Positions 9,837 to 19,006 are shown, counted from the stretch's first letter. The stretch: DNA of 64,000 nucleotides from Thermogemmatispora aurantia (GCF_008974285.1 NZ_BKZV01000001.1:233319-297318); one strand, 5' to 3'. Notes: generated from the sequence alone by a model not told the origin. Made by a program: numbers and translations.

Positions 9837-10472
9837 CTAGCCCCGAGCTTCCAGCTTCCGTAGCAGCGCGGCTTTCTGCTCCTGAAACTTCTGGCGATAG
9901 GCCGGGCTGTGGATCTCGTCAGTCCACATGATCAGAGCGTCCTCTTGATTATCGCTGTAGTAGCGATGGCGCAGACCGGCCTCACGGAAGCCATACTTAC
10001 GATAGAGATTTTGGGCAACATAGTTGGAGACACGTACCTCAAGCGTGACCCATCTGGCGCCGATGGTATAGGCGATATCAATCAGGCTGATGAGCAAGAA
10101 CTCGCCGAGTCCCTGACGGCGATAGTCAGGATGCAGGGCAATCGTGGTGATATGCGCTTCGTCAACCATGAGCCACAGCCCGGCAAAGCCAATGATCGAG
10201 GCGAGCTGCGGAGAGGTTGTCGCCGTCGACGAGCGGCCCGGCAACAGCGACAGAGGGAAGAAGCGCCTTGGCTTCTCAGCTTCAGAGGCAGAAGGCTCCA
10301 CGTGCTCCTCTAGAATCTTTTTATCCCGCAGGACAATATAGTGCGCCCAGCGGTTGTCTTGCAGTTCCTTGCGATAGGCACTAGGAGGCCAGGTTGATGG
10401 ATAGGCCAGACGCTCAATCTCGATCACCCGAGGTACGTCTGACAACGTCATGCGTTCAATGCTGTAACGCAC
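9837..10472 (-). CDS. rimI: GNAT N-acetyltransferase RimI
   Basis: A 211-residue GNAT protein assigned as RimI (N-terminal acetyltransferase, classically for ribosomal protein S18) because it follows tsaB, the usual neighbour. The acetyl-CoA loop is seen as YRRQGLGEFLL, followed by NYVAQNLYRKYGF. It is longer than the usual 150 residues because of an insert around residues 50-90, rich in Ser, Pro and Arg. The start is GTG 10472, preceded by AGAGGGAAG, and overlaps the end of tsaB by 17 bases, which suggests translational coupling. The 213-base gap before tsaD has a short GC-rich inverted repeat but no gene. Confidence 0.85.
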   Translation of the reverse strand: MRYSIERMTLSDVPRVIEIERLAYPSTWPPSAYRKELQDNRWAHYIVLRDKKILEEHVEPSASEAEKPRRFFPLSLLPGRSSTATTSPQLASIIGFAGLWLMVDEAHITTIALHPDYRRQGLGEFLLISLIDIAYTIGARWVTLEVRVSNYVAQNLYRKYGFREAGLRHRYYSDNQEDALIMWTDEIHSPAYRQKFQEQKAALLRKLEARG

Positions 10473-11289
10473 GTTCTTCCCTCTCTGTCTCGCTTTGAGG
10501 TAGTGAGCGCGGCTGACCCACCGCGTTCAGCAGCGGTTGCTTACGTGCACTGGCCGTAATGGCAGGGGGGCGCAAGTAAAGCGGTTCCAGGCGCAAAGGG
10601 TCATCATGCTCGCCCCGCAGGAGGCGCGGTAAGGCGAGAGCGGCCAGCGTGGTGGCCCGTCTGGTGGCCAGCAATGGCTCAGCGAAGGCACACTCTGGCA
10701 GAGAGGAGCGCAGGGTCGCGCAGGTAGCCGCTTTCAGCTCCCCACAGAAGAGAAAAGGAGGCAGCTCGCGCCGGCCCGGCACAGCCAGAGATGTGGCAGC
10801 CAGTTCCTTGAGATAGGCCACGAGCTGCTGAGGAGGCAGCAGGACATAGTTCCCAAGCCGCCGCAGCTCCTGCCTAAGCCGCCCCTGCTCATCCTGGCCT
10901 TCCGTGCTGAGATAGCAGGCAGCATACAGTTCGGAGCGCCCTGCCTCCAGCACAGCGCAAATCGGCCCCGACCAGCGGCGCTGCTGGGCAGCGATGATGT
11001 CCAGGGTGCCCACCCCAATCAGTGGCTTCTCCAGGGCAAACGCCAGGCTACGGGCCGTGGCCACCGCCACGCGTACACCATTAAAGGAGCCTGGGCCTAA
11101 AGCCACCGCCAGGGCAGAGAGGTCCGCCGGACGCCAGTTTCGACTGGTCAGTAACCGACGGATCGCTGGCAACAACTCAACACTATGATTGTTCTCGACA
11201 AGCCAGGTCTCCTCTGCGTAGAGCGTCTCCTCGGAGCAAAGGGCCAGACTTGCCTGGCGCGTGGAGGAATCAATTGCCAAGAGCAGCAT
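10456..11289 (-). CDS. tsaB: t6A biosynthesis protein TsaB
   Basis: A 277-residue TsaB (YeaZ), an inactive Kae1 paralogue that dimerises with TsaD in t6A synthesis. It begins MLLLAIDSSTRQASLAL and has ALGPGSFNGVRV, both typical. The C-terminal third is longer and less conserved than in Escherichia coli. ATG 11289 is where homology begins; the reading frame stays open to 11358 but this extension overlaps tsaE further. The gene overlaps the end of tsaE by 20 bases and the start of rimI by 17, giving a tightly packed operon. Confidence 0.9.
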   Translation of the reverse strand: MLLLAIDSSTRQASLALCSEETLYAEETWLVENNHSVELLPAIRRLLTSRNWRPADLSALAVALGPGSFNGVRVAVATARSLAFALEKPLIGVGTLDIIAAQQRRWSGPICAVLEAGRSELYAACYLSTEGQDEQGRLRQELRRLGNYVLLPPQQLVAYLKELAATSLAVPGRRELPPFLFCGELKAATCATLRSSLPECAFAEPLLATRRATTLAALALPRLLRGEHDDPLRLEPLYLRPPAITASARKQPLLNAVGQPRSLPQSETEREERALQH

Positions 11290-11827
11290 AGGTATTTTTC
11301 TGGAATTGTTGTAGCAGCTCACAATAATACGATCCAACGGCCTCGAAGAGGAGCGCACGCTTCGTCTCGCTGAGCAACTTCAGACGAATGCGGAGATACT
11401 CGCCAGACCAGAGCGTGGCGGCCTTATCAGCCCACTCCACCACACAGACACCTGCCGGGTTAGAAAAGTAATCTTCGAAGCCCAGATCGAGTATCTCTTC
11501 AGGATGCTCCAGGCGATAGAGATCGAAATGGTAAAGCGCCAAACCTCTGGAGTGCGTTGCCTGCTCTTCTCCGCGCCTGCGCGGCTGACCACGGTACTCC
11601 TTCAGGAGTGTAAAGGTAGGGCTGCTGACCACCTCAGCAATGCCCAGACCTTGAGCCAGACCCTGCGTAAAGGTGGTCTTCCCCGTCCCTAGTTGGCCGG
11701 CCAGCAGGATCAGCTCACCACCACGCAGCAGCTCCCCTAAGCGCATACCAAGCCGCTGGGTTTGGGCCGCACTATGGCTGATCACATCAAGGGTACAGCT
11801 CACCTCGTCTTGAGAAGCACCAGTCAC
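11270..11827 (-). CDS. tsaE: t6A biosynthesis ATPase TsaE
   Basis: A 185-residue TsaE (YjeE) P-loop ATPase that regulates the TsaB-TsaD complex. The P-loop is GQLGTGKTTFTQG, followed by VVSSPTFTLLKEY, the family signature, and VVEWADKA. A stretch of basic and polar residues after the strand that follows the P-loop (PRRRGEEQATHS) makes it slightly longer than usual. The start is GTG 11827 with AAGGAAG six bases upstream. It is the first gene of the tsaE-tsaB-rimI-tsaD cluster. Confidence 0.92.
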   Translation of the reverse strand: MTGASQDEVSCTLDVISHSAAQTQRLGMRLGELLRGGELILLAGQLGTGKTTFTQGLAQGLGIAEVVSSPTFTLLKEYRGQPRRRGEEQATHSRGLALYHFDLYRLEHPEEILDLGFEDYFSNPAGVCVVEWADKAATLWSGEYLRIRLKLLSETKRALLFEAVGSYYCELLQQFQKNTYAALGN

Positions 11828-11898
11828 ACCGTCTTCCTTTTCCCCTGCTATAGCCGTGGCTCAAGTATCTCTTGAGCCTTTCCAGAGAACCTCAAATT

Positions 11899-11907
11899 AT
11901 TATAACA
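11899..11907 (-). promoter_or_regulatory. Extended -10 promoter of the tsa operon
   Basis: Read on the minus strand this is TGT-TATAAT, a perfect -10 with an upstream TG. No good -35 is seen, as expected for extended -10 promoters. It lies about 70 bases before the tsaE start. Confidence 0.55.
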
Positions 11908-11926
11908 CAGTCCTCCCCGCTTCGCC

Positions 11927-12460
11927 TCAGCCGATTTTCTTCCCACAGCTAGAGCAATAGAGCGCCCGCACGCGGACTAACTGGCCACAGTGAGGGCAGG
12001 GCACCTTATCTGCCACACGCGGGCCGCCGCTGGCCGCTGACCCAGCCGCTCCTACCGTTCCTGGGACGCCCCCCATTCCCGCCGGCGCCGGTGGTGTCGT
12101 TGGGGCCGCCGGCGCCACCGGAGGCGGGGTATAATCGCGCGGTGGCTGCGGAGCAAACTGCTCCGGTTGATAGGTCTCATTCTTAATCTCCTGAAGCTGT
12201 TGCTCTCGATTACGCAGATCGGCATCCAGCTCCTGAATACTGGCACAGATACGCGCTAACTGTGGCTGGGACAGCGCTCCCTGCTGATAGAGGGTCATAG
12301 CCGCAGTGGCCAGCTCCTCCAGCAGGAGCTGACGCTGCTTGAGCAGCTGATCAATCTCCCCCTGCTTGTTTCGAATACGCAGCTGCTTCTGCGCCTCCCA
12401 GGTGGTGCGGCTGACAGCTGCGGAGACAAGATGTTTCGCCGACTCAACAAAGTCCGCCAT
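11927..12460 (-). CDS. Coiled-coil zinc-ribbon protein of unknown function
   Basis: A 177-residue protein with a helical, charged N-terminal half (residues 15-90, likely coiled coil with repeated Gln and Leu), a Pro/Ala/Gly-rich linker (about 95-145) and a C-terminal zinc ribbon made of CPHC and CSSC. Proteins with this layout are often called zinc-ribbon domain-containing and have no assigned role. ATG 12460 has GGAAGGAG upstream. It is on the same strand as the tsa operon, but the stop at 11927 lies just upstream of the tsa promoter. I do not assign a function. Confidence 0.75.
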   Translation of the reverse strand: MADFVESAKHLVSAAVSRTTWEAQKQLRIRNKQGEIDQLLKQRQLLLEELATAAMTLYQQGALSQPQLARICASIQELDADLRNREQQLQEIKNETYQPEQFAPQPPRDYTPPPVAPAAPTTPPAPAGMGGVPGTVGAAGSAASGGPRVADKVPCPHCGQLVRVRALYCSSCGKKIG

Positions 12461-12679
12461 GATCGGTGCTCCTTCCCTTTGTCGGTTGATCTGGTGAGTT
12501 GGGAATGCAGGTCGGGCCTCCTGCTCGACACGAGGGAAATTCTGCCTCTCCCGCCGGAGCAGTGAGAGCAGCCATTTCTCGCCCGCTCATGCATCCCCGT
12601 TTGCTCCCTGGCAGTTCTGACTGGTAGCAGGGTAGACGCGCTAGATTGCTACCTGGAGGCCTGGCCCAGGCGCTGCTAG

Positions 12680-13108
12680 CTAATCCTCGCTCTCCACTGC
12701 CCCGCGATGGATACGCACAGCCTCCAGTCGACCCGCACTGCTGAGCTGGATAGCCACCACATCAATGCGCCAGGGACGCTCGTAGGCCTCGTGCAGCTCA
12801 AGGTAGTGAGAGGCCACCTCAATGAGCTTGCGACGCTTCTGGCATGTCAGGGCCTCCTCGGGAGGGCCCCAGCTGCTGCTGCGGCGCGTCTTCACTTCAA
12901 TAAAGACCAGCTCCTCGCCATCGCTGGCCACAAGGTCGATCTCACCAGCCCGGCAGCGAAAGTTGTGCTCGTGAATATGATAGCCCTGCTGACGCAGGAT
13001 GGCAGCTGCCAGGCGTTCGCCAGCTTGACCAAGGGCGCGCTGGCCCCTGGCTCGGGTCAGGCTCTTCGGTCCCTGTCCACCAGACTTCTCGTGATCTGGA
13101 CAATTCAT
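12680..13108 (-). CDS. yraN: YraN/UPF0102 family nuclease-like protein
   Basis: A 142-residue protein of the YraN family with a restriction-endonuclease-like fold. The hallmark motifs are present: LGQAGERLAAAIL, the GEIDLVA acidic site and VFIEVKTRR. The biochemical role of the family is not settled. The basic N-terminal extension of about 20 residues precedes the conserved domain and the true start may be internal. Gap 12461-12679 downstream has no gene. Confidence 0.85.
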   Translation of the reverse strand: MNCPDHEKSGGQGPKSLTRARGQRALGQAGERLAAAILRQQGYHIHEHNFRCRAGEIDLVASDGEELVFIEVKTRRSSSWGPPEEALTCQKRRKLIEVASHYLELHEAYERPWRIDVVAIQLSSAGRLEAVRIHRGAVESED

Positions 13109-13286
13109 GAGAGTAATACGCCATCCCTACTCTCAATGTTGTATGCTTCCTATGAGAGCACCGCTGAGCTAGCAGCGCTCTTGCCGACTCTGCAAGGATA
13201 GCCTAGACAGCGGCCAGATGCAAGCAGACAAGGAGTGTTCCCGAAGATGACCCGGGGAAACGCTCAGGAGAGGAGTAAGTCAAGAG

Positions 13287-14054
13287 ATGGTACAGCAACC
13301 GATTGTCTTTCTCCATGGAGCAGGTGGGAGCGCCCGTAGCTGGAGCGCCCTGCTAGAGTATCTCGGCTCGTATCCCGCTATTGCCATTGACCTGCCAGGC
13401 CACGGCCAGCGCGCGGACACACTACCGGCAGAGGTGAGCGTGAGCGACTACGCTCAGGCCGTCTGGCAGATTGTGAGCCATGAACTACAGCTGCAGAGAC
13501 CGATTGTCGCCGGGCACTCGATGGGCGGTGCCATTGCACTGACCCTGGCCCTGGAGCATGGCCAGGAGCTGGCCGGACTGATCTTGATCGGCACAGGCGC
13601 CCGCCTGCGCGTACGAGCCGATCTCCTGGAAGCCACACGGACAGGCTCACCCGAGGCGCTGCAAGCGCTGGCCACCTGGAGCCTGGTCTCGACAAGCAGC
13701 GAGAGCCAGCGCACTCGCTTTCAACAGGAGCTAGCCAGCGGCGCTGCTCAGCTTTACCGCGACCTGCTGGCCTGCCACACCTTCGATTGCATGGCCCGCC
13801 TGGGAGAGATCCAGCTGCCAACCCTGATCGTCGTAGGCGCAGAAGACCAGATGACTCCTGTTAAGTATAGCCAGTATCTTCATAACCACATTGCAGGCTC
13901 AACGCTGCAGATCATCCCTGCTGCCGGTCATGCTTTGATGCAAGAGCGACCGGAGGAGCTGGCTCGCGTCATCGCTGCCTGGCTGGCAGCAGCCCCCTCG
14001 ACGCCTTCCCCTGGTTCATGCTACAATACAGCCAGTGGTTTCCCTCACGAATAA
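13287..14054 (+). CDS. Alpha/beta hydrolase
   Basis: A 255-residue alpha/beta-hydrolase fold protein. The oxyanion loop HGAGGSARSW, the nucleophile elbow GHSMGG, the acid in VVGAEDQMTP and the histidine in AAGHALMQE make a complete Ser-Asp-His triad. The family includes esterases, MenH-like enzymes and haloperoxidase-like proteins, so no substrate can be named. The ATG follows AGGAGAGGAG with slightly long spacing. It reads in the same direction as yebC, ruvC and ruvA and may be the first gene of that group. Confidence 0.85.
   Translation: MVQQPIVFLHGAGGSARSWSALLEYLGSYPAIAIDLPGHGQRADTLPAEVSVSDYAQAVWQIVSHELQLQRPIVAGHSMGGAIALTLALEHGQELAGLILIGTGARLRVRADLLEATRTGSPEALQALATWSLVSTSSESQRTRFQQELASGAAQLYRDLLACHTFDCMARLGEIQLPTLIVVGAEDQMTPVKYSQYLHNHIAGSTLQIIPAAGHALMQERPEELARVIAAWLAAAPSTPSPGSCYNTASGFPHE
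14028..14036 (+). promoter_or_regulatory. Extended -10 promoter candidate for yebC-ruvCA
   Basis: TGC-TACAAT lies near the end of the hydrolase gene, about 85 bases before the yebC ATG. No clear -35 is visible. The motif matches other -10 boxes in this window. Confidence 0.4.
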
Positions 14055-14121
14055 TAGAGCAAGCAGGGCAGCAACGGCCCTTCTTCATACAGAGCATTTG
14101 CGATAGATAGGGGGCAACGGT

Positions 14122-14883
14122 ATGTCAGGCCATTCGAAATGGGCACAGATTCGCCGAGCTAAAAGCGTGAACGATGCGCGCAGGGGACAACTGTTCACGC
14201 GCCTCGGGCGTGAGATCGCAGTTGCTGTGCGCGAAGGAGGAAGCGGAGACCCAGCCGCCAACCCGCGTCTGCGCATGGCCATCCAGCGCGCGCGCGATGC
14301 CAACATGCCGATGGAGAACATCGAGCGCACCATCAAGCGGGCCCTTGGCGGCGCAGAGGGCAGCAACCTTGAAGAAGTGACCTATGAGGGCTATGGCCCC
14401 GGCGGGACGGCCATCCTCATCGAGGCGATGACCGAAAACCGCAATCGCACGGTCGCAGAGATTCGTAACGCCTTCAGCCGCAACGGCGGAAGCCTGGGCG
14501 AGACGGGTAGCGTCTCCTGGATCTTTGAGCCGCGCGGGATCATTGAGCTAGCTCTCGACGGGCACGACCCCGATGAGGTCTCACTGGAGGCCATTGATCT
14601 GGGCGCCGAAGATGCGGAGACGTCCTCAGAGGAGGACCAGATCTTGACGATCTACACGACCCCAGCCAATCTGGAGAAGGTGCGTCAGGCTCTCCAGGAG
14701 AAGAATTACAAGATTCTGAAAGCTGAGAGCACGATGGTCCCCAAGACACGAGTCGAACTGCATGATGCCAGAACTGCCCATCAGCTCATGCGGCTGGTCG
14801 AGAAACTGGAGGACCTGGACGACGTCCAGAACGTCTATTCCAACGCTGATATTCCTGACGAACTGGTGGCCTCCTATGAGTAG
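14122..14883 (+). CDS. yebC: YebC/PmpR family protein
   Basis: A 253-residue YebC/TACO1 family protein. It opens with MSGHSKWAQIRRAKSVNDARRG and contains the acidic middle domain and GYGPGGTAILIE, which are diagnostic. The family was first described as transcription regulators next to ruvC; newer work links it to relief of ribosome stalling at proline-rich stretches. Here it again sits directly upstream of ruvC (gap 93 bases), the common arrangement. Confidence 0.93.
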   Translation: MSGHSKWAQIRRAKSVNDARRGQLFTRLGREIAVAVREGGSGDPAANPRLRMAIQRARDANMPMENIERTIKRALGGAEGSNLEEVTYEGYGPGGTAILIEAMTENRNRTVAEIRNAFSRNGGSLGETGSVSWIFEPRGIIELALDGHDPDEVSLEAIDLGAEDAETSSEEDQILTIYTTPANLEKVRQALQEKNYKILKAESTMVPKTRVELHDARTAHQLMRLVEKLEDLDDVQNVYSNADIPDELVASYE

Positions 14884-14976
14884 GGCCTGTGACAGCAGCG
14901 AGCCAGGGATCAGAGCGACCCTTGTGGCCGCTCTGTCCTCTCACCGGAAGCACAGCAAGGAAGGCGGCATAACCCT

Positions 14977-15528
14977 ATGACTCAGAAGGCTCCGCCGCGG
15001 CGGGTCGCCCTGGGCATCGATCCCGGGACGGCCATTGTAGGATATGCCGTCGTAGCGGCCCAGGGCGACCGGCTTAGCTTGCTCGCCTGCGATGTCATTA
15101 CCACGCCCGCCGGCATGCCCTTACCCCAGCGCCTCCAGCAGATCTATGAGCGTCTGGGAGAAATTGTCACCATTCATCAGCCGGCGGAGGCGGCTATGGA
15201 GGAGCTTTTTTTCGCCAAAAACGCCCGCACGGCGATGATGGTCGGCCAGGCGCGCGGTGTAGCTATGTTGGCGCTGGCCAACCACGGATTGTCGATTGCA
15301 GAGTATACGCCACGCCAGGTGAAACAGGCAGTCACCGGCTACGGCAGCGCAGACAAGGCGCAGGTCGGGGAGATGGTGCGCATTTTGCTCAATCTGCGCT
15401 CCATTCCTCGCCCCGACGATGCAGCAGATGCAGCAGCTGTTGCCATCTGTCACCTCTATAGCTCCCACCTGATCAAAGCCAGCCTCCTTTCAGAGGGGAT
15501 CCACTCCTCAGAATCAGGAGGATGGTAA
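14977..15528 (+). CDS. ruvC: Holliday junction resolvase RuvC
   Basis: A 183-residue RuvC, the endonuclease that cuts Holliday junctions. The four catalytic acidic positions are visible in GIDPGTAIVGYAV, EELFF, and the C-terminal DDAADAAAVAICH. The length is normal. ruvA follows after 91 bases, while ruvB is not in the expected next position: a large membrane protein gene is there. Confidence 0.94.
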   Translation: MTQKAPPRRVALGIDPGTAIVGYAVVAAQGDRLSLLACDVITTPAGMPLPQRLQQIYERLGEIVTIHQPAEAAMEELFFAKNARTAMMVGQARGVAMLALANHGLSIAEYTPRQVKQAVTGYGSADKAQVGEMVRILLNLRSIPRPDDAADAAAVAICHLYSSHLIKASLLSEGIHSSESGGW

Positions 15529-15619
15529 TCATTCCCCAAAAAGTCAGCAACCGTTACTCAGATCACGCCAGTGGCGTTACTTCCTATACGACAGCAGAGG
15601 GAGAGATAGGCAGGCAGGG

Positions 15620-16204
15620 ATGATTGCGAGTATTCATGGCATTCTTGAGGCACAGCGCGAGGACCATCTGATCGTCCGCGTGGGAGGCTTCGGGCTGCGT
15701 GTCTTTGTGCCAGCCTCGACACGCAATCGTTTCAGTACTCCCGGCAGTGAGGTCTCGCTCTATACTCACCTGCACGTCCGCGAGGACGGCCTGACACTCT
15801 ATGGCTTCTCCGAGGAGGCCGAGCGCGATATGTTCGAGCTGTTGATCGGCGTCAGCGGCGTAGGCCCCAAGGTAGCCCTGGCACTGCTTTCGGTGCTCGA
15901 TGCACCCACCTTCTATCGTGCCATCGCTCAAGAGGACGTGCAGCTGTTGGCCCGCGCCCCCGGCGTGGGCAAGAAGCTCGCCGGTCGTCTGGTGCTGGAG
16001 CTGAAGGGCAAGGTGCCGGCAGTAGCCCCAGGTACAGCCTCCGCCGGTGGTATCCGGCGCTCCGAGGTGCTGGAAGCCCTGGTCGGTTTGGGCTACAGTC
16101 CCGCTGCCGCCCAGGCGGCTATCGCTCGCCTGCCCCAGGACCAGAACCTGACGCTGGAAGAACAAATCACCCTGGCCCTGCGCTCCCTCGCCCGCGAACT
16201 CTGA
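15620..16204 (+). CDS. ruvA: Holliday junction branch migration protein RuvA
   Basis: A 194-residue RuvA, the tetrameric DNA-binding partner of the RuvB motor. The N-terminal OB fold (MIASIHGILE), the helix-hairpin-helix segments GVSGVGPKVALALLS and APGVGKKLAGRLVLELK, and the C-terminal RuvB-binding three-helix domain (ALVGLGYSPAAAQAAI) are all present. The preceding GGGAGAGATAG gives a ribosome site. Confidence 0.94.
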   Translation: MIASIHGILEAQREDHLIVRVGGFGLRVFVPASTRNRFSTPGSEVSLYTHLHVREDGLTLYGFSEEAERDMFELLIGVSGVGPKVALALLSVLDAPTFYRAIAQEDVQLLARAPGVGKKLAGRLVLELKGKVPAVAPGTASAGGIRRSEVLEALVGLGYSPAAAQAAIARLPQDQNLTLEEQITLALRSLAREL

Positions 16205-16268
16205 TCTGACTGACGGTCGTTGTAGCAGGTAGGATTCGCAGAAAACGCCTATTTTCTGGAGGATGCTG

Positions 16269-18617
16269 ATGGCAACGGACGAATTGCTGCCGCCAGCATG
16301 TGCTTTCGCTGTCTCTGTCCTGGCTGAGTACGAGCAGGACCCCGAGGCCGTGCCCGAGGAGGCTGTCGAGGCAGCCCGGCAGCATATGGCCTCTTGCCCA
16401 CGTTGCAAGGAAGCCTCGGCAGCGAGCGGCCCCAAGCGCAAAAAAAAGAAGGTGCGGCGCCTCTCTCCTGTAGAGCCTCTGGCCGCCTCCGAAGGCAATG
16501 AGGCGGCAGTAGCCGCGCCGGCCCTGGCCAGTGCCGAGCCTTTCCAGGTGGCTCCCCCCGTCTCGCAGCCACCGGCTGGGCCAGGTTTCTCCTCTCCCTC
16601 GCCTGGTCCCGAGGCACCCGAGCAGACAATCCGCATTGCACCTCCCTCGGCTGGCGATGGCTTGATCGATTGTCAGCAGTGTCGTCAACTGCTGCCTGAG
16701 TACGCCGAGGCGATGGATAGCGGGCAGAATGTGGCTTTACTCTATCCAGAGGTTCAAGCCCATTTGCTTGTCTGCGACACCGGCTGTCTGGTATTGCTAG
16801 ACCTCTTCCGTCAGGAGGCAAAGGCCAATCGCAAGTATCGGCGCCGCCCGGTGCGCGATCCGTTCCGCGTGATGTGGTGGCAGATGAGCGGCTTTTTCCG
16901 CGGCGGATTGGTCCCGATCTCCCCGCGTGCTTTGGCCTTCGGGACTTTGATCCTGATTTTATTGCTGACCTCTCTGACCGCATTCCTGGCGATCCGCTGG
17001 GATGACGCTCGCTATTACCATCCCCCCAATACGCATCTGTTGCCGACACCGGACGGTATCGGGCTGAGCGACGGGCTGAAGGTCTTCGATGCCTGTAACG
17101 CCGCAGGCTACCAGGATAAGCGGCAGGCTGCCCAGGCGATGCAAGCGGGCAATAGCAAGAAGGCCGACGCCCTGCTCTCGGCAGCGGTAGCGATCAGCGA
17201 TACCACGGGGTGCAACAGCGCCGAGGCGGCCATTTATCGAGAGGACCTGCATGTGCGCCTCTCAGGCCACCCCTATGGCATCATTGTGGTGAGCTTCGAC
17301 AGCGGTCCCGGTGTGGCCGATCCCCAGGGCGGTACCGATCGCCATATTCTCTACGCCGCCTATACCCAGGAGCTGGTGGGAGCCTATATCAGTCAGGAGC
17401 AGTACAATAGCGCGCAGATGAAGATTCCTGGCGCACCTTTGCTGTACCTGGTGCTTGCCAACACAACAGGCGAGGAGGAGGGTGCGCTGCAGATCGCCAA
17501 TGCTGTGGCGACGCTAAACGCGCAGGGGAACTTTGGCAACTTCGGGCTGCAGGTCACCGGACGTCCGCCCATCTTGGCCGTGCTGGGGCTGGCGCCAAGC
17601 CGCTTGACAGAGGTGGTGCTGCCGGTACTCTGCCGCGCCGGTGTTCCTCTGCTCGCCCCGACCGCTTCGGGTCTCTTCATCATTGACTTGCTCTCTCAGA
17701 CCTCCCTCTATCGCCATTGCACTCCCGGCTTCGCTTTTATTCGCTTCTCGGCAGACGATTCGGCGCAGAGTCGAGCAGGAGCCGATTACGCCTACAATGA
17801 GCTGGGGGCTCGCAATGTGGCGATCTTCTATGACCCGAGCAATCCTTCCTCCAGTAGCTCAGCACGCTATTTTAGCCAGTACTTCACCGCTCATCGGCAT
17901 ACACGCATCGTGGCCCAGGAGACCGCTGTAGCTAGTGGCCTGCTTGATGCCAATGGGCGCCCCCAAGCCTCGCGCGATGATTTGCTGGCCGGCCTCAAGG
18001 ATGCTCTGCAGGCCCAGCCCCGTCCCGACCTCATCTTTGCCCCGCTGCTCTCTAACGATGTCATGACGCTGGCGGAGGCAATCGCCCAACTTCCACGCGA
18101 TCAGCAGCCGATTCTGCTGATCGGTGGCGAGTTCGTCCAGCCGACGGCCATCCAGAAGCTGGTGCCCTGGGTGCGTCAAAACCAGCTCACGCTGCCGCGC
18201 ATCTATGTGACAGTCAGTAGCGCCGCTCGCCCTCCCAGCGGCGATAGCCCCTGGCCCAAGCAGTTCTACGCCGCTTTCTGCACGCTCTTTGCCTCACCAG
18301 GCAGCTTCTGTAGTGGGGCCGCAGCCCTGGACCAGGGCGCACTGCTCTTCGGTGATGCGGTAGAGATGGTGGCCTTAAGCCTCGGTCAGAACCAGCAGTC
18401 AGGGCAACAGGCCCAGAGCAGCCAGGGTCAGGCTCAGGCTTCTCCCAGCTTCCCTACGCCTGCCCAGCTCGTGCAGCGCATCAGTAACCAGAACTTCAAC
18501 GGCGTGAGTGGCCCTATCGCACTGCGCTTGTGGGATAATGTGCTGGTAACCAGCACACGCGCCGCACCGGCGATCCTGGTGCTGCAACAGGATGGCAGCA
18601 TTCAGATTGCCCAGTAG
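16269..18617 (+). CDS. Membrane protein with two zinc-finger-like segments and a periplasmic-binding (LivJ-like) domain
   Basis: A 782-residue protein that I do not recognise as a named family. The N-terminal cytoplasmic part holds two segments that resemble anti-sigma zinc fingers: ARQHMASCPRC near residue 45 and DCQQCRQLLPEYAE with HLLVCDTGC near residues 135-175. Between them is a Pro/Ala-rich linker with a KKKK patch. One transmembrane helix follows at about 217-240 (LAFGTLILILLLTSLTAFLA). The remaining 500 residues look like a type I periplasmic-binding protein of the branched-chain amino acid class (for example FNGVSGPIALRLWDN near the end, typical of LivJ/receptor-ligand-binding domains), with a Gln-rich insert around 715-740. 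Start ATG 16269 has GGAGG six bases upstream; ATG 16263 is too close to it. It follows ruvA by 64 bases. A sensing role is inference. Confidence 0.75.
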   Translation: MATDELLPPACAFAVSVLAEYEQDPEAVPEEAVEAARQHMASCPRCKEASAASGPKRKKKKVRRLSPVEPLAASEGNEAAVAAPALASAEPFQVAPPVSQPPAGPGFSSPSPGPEAPEQTIRIAPPSAGDGLIDCQQCRQLLPEYAEAMDSGQNVALLYPEVQAHLLVCDTGCLVLLDLFRQEAKANRKYRRRPVRDPFRVMWWQMSGFFRGGLVPISPRALAFGTLILILLLTSLTAFLAIRWDDARYYHPPNTHLLPTPDGIGLSDGLKVFDACNAAGYQDKRQAAQAMQAGNSKKADALLSAAVAISDTTGCNSAEAAIYREDLHVRLSGHPYGIIVVSFDSGPGVADPQGGTDRHILYAAYTQELVGAYISQEQYNSAQMKIPGAPLLYLVLANTTGEEEGALQIANAVATLNAQGNFGNFGLQVTGRPPILAVLGLAPSRLTEVVLPVLCRAGVPLLAPTASGLFIIDLLSQTSLYRHCTPGFAFIRFSADDSAQSRAGADYAYNELGARNVAIFYDPSNPSSSSSARYFSQYFTAHRHTRIVAQETAVASGLLDANGRPQASRDDLLAGLKDALQAQPRPDLIFAPLLSNDVMTLAEAIAQLPRDQQPILLIGGEFVQPTAIQKLVPWVRQNQLTLPRIYVTVSSAARPPSGDSPWPKQFYAAFCTLFASPGSFCSGAAALDQGALLFGDAVEMVALSLGQNQQSGQQAQSSQGQAQASPSFPTPAQLVQRISNQNFNGVSGPIALRLWDNVLVTSTRAAPAILVLQQDGSIQIAQ

Positions 18618-19006
18618 CGGGAAGCAACAAGGCGGGACCAGGCAGGGCCTCTGTCCTTCCCACCACAGTCAGTACTGCCTGGTAAGAGAGAATAGGGGCG
18701 ACAAGTCAGCCTCAGCTCACTTTGCTGGGGCCGTCGCCCTCTCCTCTCTGCTTTCTTCTCTTCCGTCCTGGCCGTTTCATTTGCCACTTTGCCTGGTCAA
18801 AGGACAGCCGCGTTCTTGCCCCCGCCCCACTCAGCCAGCTCACCAGGCCCTGATCACTTATTGCCCCAGTATCCCCTGCTATCAGACCAGCCTGGTGACA
18901 TGAGAAGAATGCCATAAGCTCGGAGACGATGAAGAGCAGGAATGAAGGAGAAGAGGGAGATTGGGGGGGCAAGGCGAGAGTTTAAGGACAAGTGGTGAAC
19001 TGAGTA
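18618..19006. other. 389-base gap without a recognisable gene
   Basis: No reading frame with protein-like composition, no tRNA and no clear hairpin with a T-tract. The last 60 bases before the next gene are purine-rich. Confidence 0.5.

Noticed and set aside
15584..16636. 350-codon minus-strand frame over ruvA and the start of the membrane protein
   Set aside because: It runs antisense to two convincing genes and has no domain character.
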